Shown one piece after another: positions 34,165 through 45,504 of a stretch of 64,000 nucleotides of DNA. The first letter of the stretch is position 1; each line of letters starts with the position of its first letter. The translations under genes were made by a program, and so were the position numbers. The notes beneath the pieces were generated by a model. The model was not told the DNA's origin. It did no database searches and saw only the letters and a program-made list of their open reading frames with translations. Origin of the DNA: Platerodrilus igneus (Eukaryota; Arthropoda; Insecta; Coleoptera; Lycidae); NCBI GenBank assembly GCA_036346225.1, contig JARFIW010001469.1, positions 11,626,001 to 11,690,000 on the forward strand, given 5' to 3'.

Positions 34165-35983
34165 AGAATCTAGATCTGCCTCCACCTATCTTTTGCTTTC
34201 CCTGCTTCTAAAATGCCTCGCACTATTCCTTCATACCTTAGAACGTATCCTATCATCCTACCCCCTCCTACTTTTTACCGTTTTTCACATATTTCTTTTT
34301 TCTCTGCCATTTTTAGTATCTATTTGTTCTTAACTTTGTCCGTCTATGATATCTTCAACAAACCCCTGTAGTACCACACTTCAAAAACTCTTTTTCCTGT
34401 TCGCTTCTCCTACTGCCCACGTTTGACATCCGCACAGTGCTGTACTCCACACGTATGCTTTCATTCAGCAGTCTTTCCCTTATTGCCATGTTTGTTACAT
34501 TTGAACATATAGTTGCCTTTTCTTGTTAAATGCAGCACGGCCTTGTACTAATCTTTATTTTATATTTTTTGCACTTTTTCAATCTTACGTTATTATGCTT
34601 CATCGTTCAGAAATCCTTAACCTTTGGTAAATTCTGGTTTCCAATTTTATTCTGGTGCTTGACTTTCCGTTCCGTTGAATACTAATTCATTAGTTTTATT
34701 TTTGTTTATTTTTATACCGTATCTCTGTTAGTACCGTTTCCATGTCTTTAAGACCTGCTTCAACTCTTCCTTGCTAGATGCTAATACCGCTATATCGTCT
34801 GCAAATCTGAGCATATTAATCGTTAGTCCCTGCATAGTAATTCCAAATCTCTTTCTCCATTTGACAGTATTCATTGGCCCTTAGACATACAAGTTAAAAA
34901 TTAATGGGGCCAGGGCACATTCCTGTCTCACCCTCTTCCTACTATTTAGTTTCCTACGTTCTTGCTCTAATTTTATTACCGTTTAGTGGCTTTTGTATAA
35001 CCTATGCACTATTCGTCTATTCCTTTAACTAATTCCTATCTTTTTTAGTATGTCGAACATTTTTTCCCATTTTACATTGCCGAATACTTTTTTCAGATTA
35101 ACAAACCCTATATATACGCTTTTTCTATTGTTTTCACCATTATCACCTATAAAGCTAAAATGGCCTCCCGTGTTCCCCTGTTGCTACTAAACCCAAATTG
35201 ATCTTGTCCTAGTATTTCTTCAGTCCGTTTTTCTATGCGCTTTTGAATAATCTTTGGGTACGTCGTCTGTTTCATACGTATGGCCGACAAGTTGGGAGAA
35301 ATGTTCTGTTACTGCTTGTCCAGCAGCTTCTACAGTTTCTGCTTGCACTTTATCAAACTTATCTCTAGCTATAAGGATATCCCAAGTCATCGTTTGCAAT
35401 GCATGTTTCCTGTGCTATTGCTTCTAATTCCGGATCATTCCCTATATATTCTTGCCATCTATACACTTTTTTTACATTTTCTATAAGGATGCCTCCTACC
35501 GCACTTGCTATACGGCATTATATCGCTAAAATTCATTCTTTCGTCTGCCTTTCCAATTTCCATTTTACTTAACACCTTTTTGCATTTTGCTCAATCCATT
35601 GTTATTTATCTTTCCAGCATTTGCAAATAATTTTCTATTTTATAGCCTTGTATCTCTGTTCCTTGCTTCGTATGGTCTGTTTTTATATTTTCATCTTCTT
35701 TTCTATTAAATTCAAGATATCATCTGTCACACAATGTTATTCTGCTTCTACTCCTTAATATTTGAAATTTTCCCGATGTCTTTCAACAATTCGTTTGACT
35801 TTTTTTAAATCTTTTGTGAATGTTTTTATCTTCTAGTTTCTTAAGGTCAAAGTCTTTTTTTTCGTTCCTTTTTTCAAATTGTTTTATCTAAGCGCTTCTA
35901 TCATATTACTATGTTGTAGTTAGTGTTTATATATGCTTCCGGGTAGCTCCTACAATCCTTTGCTTGATTCCTATATTTATTTA

Positions 35984-36560
35984 TTTTATTTATTATTATT
36001 TATTATTTATTATTTAGTTTCGTACAAGCGAGATTAGGGCCATAGGGCCCGTTCTTACACCGAATTTGACGTCTAGATACTAAAATAATCCAAAATGAAG
36101 AAAATGCTTACAATAATAATAATCATAAAATTACCAGAATAAAGTAAAATAAAGTATTTTCTTCAAAATCTAGATAATTAATAATCCTGGAAGTAATAAG
36201 CTTCACAAACAGATGCGCGCATACGCATACGCACACACACGCACACACGCACACACGCACACACACAAACACACACACACACACATACACACACACACAT
36301 GCACACATGCACATTCTCATTCAACATTCACAAGCATGCTAAAAAATGGAGATTCACTTCAGTTACTCGGCTATTGTACGTGTTTCGTTTTCTACGATCT
36401 TAACAGATACTCCTGATAGAATTTGCGAAAAGTAGAAATGGAAGATGCTTTCCAAATTTCCGGCGATATAGAATTCCAAAAAAGTGTGCTTGCAACAAGA
36501 AAGGTGAGTGGTAGACGTGTGTACGATGAATTGGTATTGACAATAAATTGATAATACGTC
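35984..36560. mobile_element. Insert with (CA)n in LINE B
   Basis: LINE sequence is continuous across this gap in copy D (about 54240-54275), so this is an insertion. It starts with a T/TTTA-rich run, suggesting a poly(A)-type tail on the minus strand, followed by CATAGGGCCCGTTCTTACAC and a (CA)n tract at 36213-36315. I could not find a clear target duplication. The family is unknown. Confidence 0.55.
36213..36315. repeat. (CA)n microsatellite
   Basis: CA run with TG and CG interruptions inside the LINE B insert. Confidence 0.95.
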
Positions 36561-37324
36561 GTAGTCTAACAAGAATATAATCTATTTGGTATCTCTCTGT
36601 CTCTTGGCATCTTCCACGTGTATCGTCTTTACCATGCTGTTGAAATAATGTGTATATGATGGTTCAATTGTTTTGTCGCAAAATTCTACTGTACCATTTC
36701 TCGTTCCTAAACCAATGACCCTACTACCGCTCCTTCCCTACCTTCACCTCCCGCTGCAATAAAATCCCCCGTAATTATTATATTGTCATGTCCTTTTACG
36801 TATCTTAGTATGTCTTCGATATTTTTGTAGATCGCTTCTACCTCTTCGTCACTGTAGCTAGAGTTGGACATATAAGCTTGTATTAATACAGTATTTTCTA
36901 TATTTTGCCATCAAATAGTTGTTCAGGGAGAAGCGCCATATTTGTATAATAAGATCAGGTTTTGCACAGATGTATACGCACTCAATCTACGCTTCAAGGG
37001 TCTCCTTACTTTGACTGCCTATAGATCAGCATCATATGAAATTGCTAAAATGTACAACTAAATGCCTCAATATTTTAAACAATTTTCTGTTAAACAACTT
37101 AAGTACAAGTAAAAGTACAAGCAATATTTATACTCGTCAATCAACATTATAATATTGTAACATTCAATTTTATCTATATGTAGTATGGTGTTTATGTATG
37201 TAAATATAAGCTTTTGTTTACGTTTCGTTTTAATTAGTTGGTACCTCGGATACTCATCGCGGGATTGTAGGGTTAGATCCCAATCTAACCATGAGCACTC
37301 TTTTGTTCTTTTGCAAATAGTTTT

Positions 37325-37660
37325 CTACACAATGTCATACCTTTTTTGCATAACTATTCCCACACCCACATTTCCTTCCTCCGATCTTGTATGAATTACC
37401 GTAAAGTATCTGCTTAAAAAATTACCCACCTCTGGCCACCGAACTTCGCTAATTCCTACTATCTGTAATGCTAATCTACCCATTTCAATGTTTAAATTCT
37501 CTAGCTTACCTATTTGTTCAATGCTTCTAACATTCAACCCCTCGACTCGCAAAATGTTCCCTGCTCTACTTTTAAACTTGCCGACTACATCCTCCGAAGT
37601 AGTCGCCTCCCGGATATCCATACGGGGACTATTTTAACTCCAGAATCTTTTACTCCAGAG
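37325..37660 (-). pseudogene. LINE B endonuclease start, broken
   Basis: The minus-strand reading has MDIREATTSEDVVGKFKS, NILRVEGLNVRSIEQIGKL and ISEVRWPEVGNF, which parallels the endonuclease start of copy C (47547 onward), including its ATTSEDAIENF and ISEVRWPEAGDF. The expected TWNVRS reads LNVRS here, so a catalytic Asn position is kept but the context is altered. Confidence 0.7.
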
Positions 37661-38049
37661 GATGCCGTCATCTTAAATAGCAATTTATGTACGTTGTGTA
37701 CTTGGGAGGTAATGTGGTGGTTAGCCGTTGCCTTTCACATCGCACTAGTGTGTTTTAGAATGCCGTACCGCTTCTATGGTCTCTACCAGTCTATACCGAA
37801 AGAGTTGTTGCCCTCTTTCGGGGACCTGTCTTAGTCTGGTTCCTCACTAAAGACCCTACTAATTTGGTAAACCTGTAGTGCGACTCTTTAGATCACTGGA
37901 ACTCTGAAGCCGTTCTACCCGTTCTAGTAATCTAGAACTTCTTCAAGGTGCAGGTCCATTCAGAACGGAATCTAGCTTATACGGGATATTATTGAAAGAT
38001 ATTAAACTTAAAAATTTTCTTCACACGTATAGAAGTACATCAGCTTACC

Positions 38050-39560
38050 ACAATAAATAGTTTATGTAACTATGGAACAACTAAAAAAATGTATTGCATC
38101 AATATTTGAAAAACACCTTGAAAAGAGAGCTATATCAGACCCTAAAACTTTTTAGGCATACGTATCAGACAATAAAAGAAATAATAATGAAGCTCAAAGC
38201 CTCTATATGAAATAATAATCTAAACAAGTTATATTCCATCGTGAATGGATTTCCCGAGTACTTTTCATCTGTCTACAATAAAAAACTAGTTACAACATAA
38301 ACCATGAGTTTGTATTCAACAATAGTAAACTAGATATTTTTCATTTAAGATCAATAACCAAGGATGAGGTAGACATAGATATAAAAAGGTTGAAACGCAA
38401 CAGGTCCTCAGGACCAGATGCAATTTCACCCTACATATTTAAAGTATGTTTGGAAATTTTTATACAACCTCTTACTATTTTGTATAATTTATCACTAAAA
38501 ACAGAAACATTTCTCACAAAGTGGAAATTGGTAAAAGTGACTCCAATTCATAAATCTGGAGCTTTAAACGATATTCGTAATTACATACCTATTTCGATAA
38601 TATCTACTCAAGCAAAAATATTTTAACATCTAAAGATTTTTCATTATGTGTCGTTGGTATTAAACATTGGTCAACATGGTTTTATTCTAAAACGATCAGT
38701 ACAAACTAACCTGTTTTTGTGGACTACGTAAGCGAAGTGTTGAACAACAGTAGACAGGTAGATGTTATCTATACTGGTTTTACAAAGATTGACAAAGACT
38801 GTCGTACTGTGTTACTTAAAACTAGCAATGATTGGTTTTTCTACAACAATGCTACAATTTTTTTGGTCGTATCTGCAAGAGAGGCAATCATATGTATGCT
38901 ATAGGGGTATGCCATCCAAGCAGTTCATTATGACATTGGAGTCCCACAAGGTAGCAACTTGGGGCCATTAATGTTTCTGATATTCATTAATGATCTTTCG
39001 CGAGAACTGAATATTTCTATATATTTATTGTATGCAGATGACCTAAAACTGTTTAATGGGGTTACATGAACAACTGTTGCTCCTTGCAGGTTGAATTAAA
39101 TAAGGTTCAACAATTATGAGAAAGAAATAAATTACAGTTAAATGTTTAAAAATGCTTCAAAATGACTTACACGCTTAAAACAAAAAAAATTAATTTTAAT
39201 TACACTTTGCTTGATCGTACTCTAACTGATGCGGACAGCATCACAGACCTGGCAGTTATTTTTAGTAGCAACTTGCAATTTGGCAACCATATTGAAAGTA
39301 TGAAAGTAGGTGTTTATCTGCATACAAAATACTGTAATTTATTATCGGTAATACAAGGGTATATAAGAATATAAAAATATTAAAGTTTTCTTTGATACCC
39401 TAGTTGAAAGCTTGAGTTTGTCATCATAGTTTGGGATCCACAGACCCTCAAATATTCATAATTGATCGAAACAGTGCAAGATAAATTCATTTCGTACTTA
39501 TATTATAAAAATACAAAATGTTTATCGGGTTCAACTCCTATGCATTTGCAAAGGCCTAGT
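38050..39560 (+). mobile_element. Jockey/CR1-like LINE fragment, degraded
   Basis: Broken frames give NRSSGPDAISPYIFK, KVTPIHKSGALNDIRNYIPI, VPQGSNLGPLMFLIFINDLS and LLYADDLKLF, and later a VWDPQTLKYS end. These are the reverse-transcriptase landmarks of the jockey/CR1 type: the SGPDxI entry, the PxxKxG motif and YADD. The YADD catalytic site is intact but the reading frame is not. It differs clearly from the CFDP2-type LINEs in this window. The clade call is by motif style only. Borders are approximate. Confidence 0.7.
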
Positions 39561-39993
39561 TGATAAATTAGAACAACCGAAGACAGTGATCAAACTCACA
39601 TTTTTTTATAAATTATCAACAATCTCGTGGACTGCCCTATTATTTAAAAATACAGTTAAAAACTTTTCCATATACCGAAATGTCGTATACAGCTTAGAAA
39701 AAATTCGTTAATTATTAAAATGTTATCACTGTACAATAACATACAACATGTATGAAGTTATCAAATAAATAACTCATGATTTAATTACATAATGCATATA
39801 CAAAACATATACACCACATGCACACAAACACATGTCCTCACAGAACCACAAATATCCCCTCCCTACCCGTTTATAGACACATGCATTTTCAGTCATAAAA
39901 GAATGTTATATGTTTATATATTCGGTTAGAGAATATTTTTTAGACATAAGCACAACTCTATATTTATATTTATATAGCTTAGTGGTGGAGTAG
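39561..39993. other. Unassigned AT-rich sequence
   Basis: No recognised feature. It ends at the TA target of the mariner. Confidence 0.5.
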
Positions 39994-41294
39994 TACGAGG
40001 GTAAGATAAAAAGTTCTCGGCCTACAATGAAAGACTGCAATTTTCAGTAAAAAAAAAAGATTTTATTTTTCGACATAATCCCCCTTAACTTTAACACACT
40101 TGGTTCAGCGTTTCTCCAACATCAGTATTCCTTCCCGGAAGTGAGAGTCTGGAAGGCTGTGAAAATATTCGTCTACGGCCCCCTCAACTTCTTCATTGGA
40201 CATGAAGCGCTTCCCAGAAACAAATTTCTTCAAGTTTGGAAACAGATAGAAGTCTGAGGGCGCTAAATCAGGGGAATAGGGGGATGGCCGAGCATATCGT
40301 ACCACAAATCCGTCAATTTTCCCATCGCCAACGCACCCTTGTGTGCAGGTGCGTTGCCTTGGTGAAAAATGATTTTTTTTGTTCTTCAAGCCAGGCCTCT
40401 TCTGACGAATTTGGGCATCCAGCTGGTCAAGAAGGGTGGAGTAATATTGGCATGTAATTGTTCTGCCTTTTTCAAGGTAATATATTAACAGGATCCCTTT
40501 CCTATCCCAAAACACGCTGGCCATCACCTTTCCGGCAGATGCGATCGACTTCGCTTTTTTATGCGCTGAACAACCGGCTTCCACCCACTGCTTCGACTGC
40601 TGTTTCGTTTCTGGCGTGTAATGGTGGACACATGTATCATACATAGTGACTAATCGCCGCACAAAATCGCTTAGATCCTTATTGAACCGGGCCAAACATT
40701 GCTGAGAAACTCGTTTTCACATTTGCTTTTGATCGGCATTCAGCAAATGCAGCACCCATCTTGCGCAGAGCTTTCGCATCCCTAACTCCTTGTGTAAGAT
40801 GTTTCGCACCTTTTTGTCCGATATCCCTACAGCCTCAGATATCTCCTTCACTTTCACTCGCCTATCGTCCAACACGATATCATGCACTTTTTTGATCGTT
40901 TCCGGTGTGGTTGCGGTTTTTGGTCGTCCTTTACGTGGGCCATCTTCGAGAGACGCGCGAACACGTTTAAATTCAGCTACCCACTTTTTAACGGTTGACA
41001 TGGAAGGGGCAGAGTCACCGTAAACTTTTGTCAACTTTGGATGAATTTCCTGATGGGTTAATCCGTCCAAAACGAAGAATTTTATGACCGCACGATATTC
41101 AAGTTTATTCATCTTAAGGAAACACGCATAAGACGTCTGCTTGAAAAAATTTGTGTAAACAAACTACTTGAGATAGCAATTTGAAACTTGTCATAGGAAC
41201 TAATGACATGTGCACGCAGGCGAGAAGCATAAATGTTTGCTGATTGGAACGCCATCTCAGTGTCAGGCCGAGAACTTTTCACCTTACCTTCGTA
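39994..41294 (-). mobile_element. Mariner transposon, complete but dead
   Basis: A 1.3-kb element with inverted ends TACGAGGGTAAGATAAAAAG and TACGAAGGTAAGGTGAAAAG, both continuing TTCTCGGCC. The TA at each end is the target. Length, ends and protein match mariners of the irritans/GVQW3-like type. The single transposase gene is on the minus strand. Confidence 0.9.
40065..41112 (-). pseudogene. Mariner transposase, broken
   Basis: The head starts MNKLEYRAVIKFFVLDGLTH at 41112 and has two helix-turn-helix units plus the GRPKTATT linker. The catalytic part has Asp in FWDRKGILL, then a motif that is HQDNAPAH in the family but reads HQGN here (second catalytic Asp lost), then YSPDLAPSDFYLF with the last Asp. 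Breaks: TGA at about 40716 after DQKQM, a one-base frameshift in an A-run near 40370, and TGA for Trp near 40104. The loss of the second Asp alone would abolish cutting. It excises and inserts the element by a DD34D mechanism when intact. Confidence 0.9.
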
Positions 41295-42010
41295 ACTAAG
41301 CAAAAGGCTGTATATTTCCAATAAATAGATAAATAAAGAAATAGTTAATAGCCAAAGAAACATCACGTAACTTGAGTAGGTTAGTTTACCTTGAAGAGAA
41401 GGTATCCAACAGACTGATGATAGTCAATAAAGTTTGGATAATATCCTACCAGGTTGGCTACTCTTAATTTTAGGGTCAGCTTGGTTTTATTAAATTAACA
41501 ATTTCATGTTGGACATAGACAAGTTGAGTACTGCTAGTTTCTTTTTAAGTCCTTGAAGATAAATGCTTTTTGTGGTGTCTGAGTTTATCTACGGGCAAAA
41601 ATCCCTCATCAGGCTATTATGAAAACATCTGAATTACTAACCTAAAATTTTTTTACATAAATGAACATTTTTAATAAATTGCATGAACTAATAAATCAGT
41701 CACATAGAATAACAATGATCCAACTCCACTTTTTTCAAACATCGCGCTCTTACATTAAAAGGCATAGATTTTTGTTTTTTTTCAGAATAAAATTGGTTCA
41801 GCTCCATAATACTAGTACAAATCTATAGATGGAGACACTTGTCCTGAAATAGTCACAAGAAGTCATAATAATTCAGTGCAAAAATGAAACAAGGGTCAAT
41901 GTCACTGCAACATATCCTGTGTTGATTCATTTTTATTTTGACAAATTGCAAAATTCTAACCATGTGCAACTTAATAAAATCGTGTTTTTAACTTAAAATT
42001 AGGTTTTGCT
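41295..42010. other. Unassigned sequence before the LINE E target
   Basis: Mostly AT-rich. A possible splice acceptor AAATTAG near 41995-42003 precedes GTTTTGCTGTGATATATTGT, which is continuous with the coding sequence beyond LINE E (see 42004-47110). Confidence 0.4.
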
Positions 42011-42232
42011 GTGATATATTGTCCCTATAGTAGGGGATAAAGAATACTACTATAGCAAGCCTGCTTATCGTAAAAGGCGACTAAAACGCGCAGCAAGGGA
42101 CAGCAGCCTTGCTGGCTAAAAGATATTGGAGGAGGGTCGGTTGGTCTCGGGCGATCCTCAATAATTTACAAGCTTGTTGGGGGTTGGCCGTGACGGATAC
42201 GTCTTTTTGCTAAAATCTTTAAAAACTGCGTT

Positions 42233-45224
42233 GTGGAAAGATATGGGAGCCTACCACAATATTTCCCAGGTGTGCGTGGCCTAAAACACGAAATACATAT
42301 GATGGAGAGCTCACAAGTAAAATTTTTGTCCGGAGGTAAAATAATCCCTCATTCGGATCTCCGGGAGGGGGTACTTGGGGCTCGCCATCATAAGAATATA
42401 AAACAACAGTTCGATTTAGTGATAGGGACTTGGAATGTAAGGTCATTACTTAGAGTAGATAAGTTAACGAATTTATTAGTCGAAATGAGAAAGGAAAAGC
42501 TGGACATTTTAGGTATTAGTGAGGTAAGATGGCCAGAAAGTAATGACTTTTCGAAAGATAATTATAGAATAATTACAAGTTCTTCAACTAATGACCAGGC
42601 AGGGGTAGGAATAGTGTTAGGTAAAAGATTAGGGCATAAAGTTAAAGAGTATTTACAATTTAGTGATAGAATAATTATGGTTAGATTGAGTACAAAACCC
42701 ACAGACACTGTTTTAGTACAGGTTTACATGCCAACAACTCAGTACGAGGATGAGGAAGTAGAAAAGGTATACGAGGACATAAATAGTATAGTGAGAAAAG
42801 TAAAAGGAGATGAGAATTTAATAGTTATGGGCGATTTTAATGCATCAGTGTGAGAAGGTAGTAAGAAAAAAATGGTAGGAAAATTTGGGTATGGCAGACG
42901 AAATGATAGAGGAGAAAGATTAGTTGAGTTTTGCCAGGAACATAGATTAGTAACTGTAAACACCCTATTCGAACAACATGTTAGGAGAAGATATACCTGG
43001 AAAGCTCCAGGTGATAGGGCTAGATACCAAATAGATTATATTTTAGTTAAACAAAGATTTAGAAACCAAGTTAAAAACTGTGGTAGTTATCCAGGGGCTG
43101 ACATAGATAGCGATCATAACTTAGTTAAAATAAAGTGTAAACTAAAGTTCAAAAAATTGAGAAAGGTTAAAAGAGAGGGATGGGATCTAGGTAAGCTTAA
43201 TGATAGTAGGGTAAAAGAGGAATATAAACAAGTATTAGATAATAAGAGCAGAGAGATAGCTGTAGGAGGGAACGTAGAAAATAGATGGAAAGAAATAAAA
43301 CTGACTGTACATGATACAGCAACACAGACTATAGGTAAGAAAAAAATAGATTCGAGAAAACCCTGGGTAACAAAGGAGATATTAGATTTAATAGAAAACA
43401 GAAGAAAGCTTAAACCTTTCAGAGAAGTGGATAGTGAAAATAAGCAAAAATATAATACAGTTAGAAATAAGAAGTACATGAGTGTAGAAGAGCTAGAAAT
43501 AAATGGATGGAGGAGAATTGTAAGGGAATACAAGATGATTTGAAAGTAGGTAAGACAGACAGGGCTTACAGGTCAGATAAAAAGTTTTTTGGGGAAGATA
43601 GGAAAAAGTATAATGGTATTAGAGACGAGAATAATGAGCTTCTAATAAATAAAGTTGAGGTAGCAGATAGATGGAAAAGATATTTAGAAGATTTATATAA
43701 GGGAGACGATATGGATGAGTTAGAGAACGACCAAGAAGAGGATGTAGAAATAGGGTTCTCAATATTAAGTGAGGAATTTGATACAGCTGTTAGAGATCTT
43801 AAACTAAATAAAGCGCTAGGGATAGACAATATTCCCGCAGAATTAATAAAATATGCAAGTCAGAAAATTTTAGACAGATTATATGAACTAGTAAAAGTAA
43901 TATATGACACAGGTGAGGTTCCAATAGATTTCGAAAAAATATTATTATCCCAATCCCAAAAAAGTCAGGAGCTGCTAGGTGTGAGAATTTTAGAACGGTT
44001 AGTTTAACTTCTCGTGCTTCCAAAGTACTAACAATAATAATTAAAAATAGAGTAGAAGCTTTGACTGAGAATTATTTAGGCGAAGACCAATATGGTTTTC
44101 GTAAAGACAGAGCGACTAGAGAACCGATACTAATGATTAGGGTAATTATCGAAAAAAGGTTACAAAAAAATAAAAAGACTCATTTCGCGTTTGTAGATTT
44201 AGAAAAAGCATTTGATAGGGTTAATTGGATTGTTATGTTTAGGGTTTTGCAAAAAATAGGAATCTCTCATAGGGATAGAAAAATTATTTACAGTCTATAT
44301 AAAAACCAAAGCGTAGTAATTAGATTTGATGAAATAGAAAAGGAAGCTAAGATTAGAAATGGTGTTAGACAGGGTTGTATACTATCTCCCTTAATTTTTA
44401 ATGTTTATATTGAGGAAGCTTTAAACTTAGCTAGAGAGAGAAAAGAGATAAGTATTTGTGTACAGGGACAGAAAATAGACATGTTACGTTTTGCAGATGA
44501 TATAGCCATTATAGCAGAGTCTAGAAAAGATTTTTTAAATATTTTAAATGAGATACTACAGAGTAACTATAGTATGAGAATTAACTCAGTAAAGACAAAG
44601 ATAATGACAAGTGAGTTACAGCCTAGTTCTAAACCAAAATTAAAAATAGGTAATACCGAGTTAGAGGAAGTAGATGAATTTTGCTATTCAGCTAGTATAA
44701 TTACAAAGGATGGACGTAGCAGAAGGGATATAGTAGCTAGAATAGCTCAAGCTAGAAAAATGTTTTTAAAAAAGAAAAACTTACTAATAGTTAATAGTAT
44801 TAGATGTTTCTTAAAGTCGTACGTATGGAGCGTTCTACCATACGGTAGTGAGACTTGGACAATTAAAGAAGTAGATAAGAAAAAGATAGAAGCTTTTGTA
44901 ACTTGGTGTTATAGGAGAATGTTAAAGATTAGTTGGACAGATAGAGTAACAAAGGAGGAAGTTTATAGAAGGATAGGTGTGGAACCCTGTATGTGGAAAC
45001 AATTAAAGGTCAGGCGAGATAGAATGATAGGGCATCAGTTAAGACATGAGGGACTATTTAGTAAAGTCTTAGATTATAGACTACCAAATAAAAATAGAGT
45101 AGGTAGGCCTAGACAAAGCTATATTAGTCAAATTATTAGAGATTTAGGTTGTGAAGGGTATGTAGACCTTTTTAGACTAGCTCAGAATAGAAAAGAATTT
45201 AGAGCTGCGTCAAACCGACTTTAA
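42233..45224 (+). pseudogene. LINE E endonuclease-reverse transcriptase
   Basis: Best preserved LINE protein here. Endonuclease: IGTWNVRSLLRVDKL, ISEVRWPESNDF, VQVYMPTTQY, VMGDFNASV, TWKAPGDRARYQIDYIL and DSDHNLVKIK. Reverse transcriptase: ALGIDNIPAELIK, LGEDQYGFRKDRATREPI, FVDLEKAFDRVNW, RQGCILSPLIFNVYI and the catalytic MLRFADDIAII, then a Cys/His-poor tail with YGSETWTIKEVDKK and MIGHQLRHEGLFSKV. Only a TGA at 42851 and frameshifts near 43500 and 43990-44060 interrupt it; all catalytic motifs seen are intact. It is younger than copies A-D. The start used, ATG at 42233, is the first in frame, but the family start may lie nearer 42301. Confidence 0.85.
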
Positions 45225-45239
45225 GTAAGTTCGTAAACA

Positions 45240-45504
45240 AAACAAAAAAAAATAAAAATCAATTAACTAATTGTCACCATGACATATCTCACAATTAGGT
45301 AGCGGTCTGGCATGTTGGTAGCGATTTGTTGCTTAAGCCTAACCATAACGTATAATTTAACACTTCTCCTTTCTTGAAGCGGATAATCAGGTTCTATTTT
45401 ATTTCCTTATAAATGGTAATCATGTAAACATGTTAGAGTTCTTTAACAACCATCAGGTTGCTAATATCTATGTAGAGTCAGGTGGATAAAAAAAGATAGA
45501 AGGA
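45240..45504. other. Sequence between two LINE E 3' ends
   Basis: No LINE similarity. It contains GTCACCATGACATATC and an imperfect inverted ACATGTTAGAGTTCT stretch. I cannot say whether it is an insertion or captured transduced flank. Confidence 0.4.

Larger units (their letters stand above)
34165..37970 (-). mobile_element. CFDP2-type LINE, copy B, interrupted
   Basis: A near full-length copy from the 5' leader (37970, with the CATTCAGAACGG end) to the C-terminal coding end (34165). The catalytic motif MLRFADDIAVLASSKEEL is kept on the minus strand around 34780-34820. The endonuclease start with RVEGLNVRSIEQIGKLENLN and EVRWPEVG is at about 37420-37560. Frames are broken many times. About 35984-36560 is an insert with a (CA)n tract. 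Confidence 0.85.
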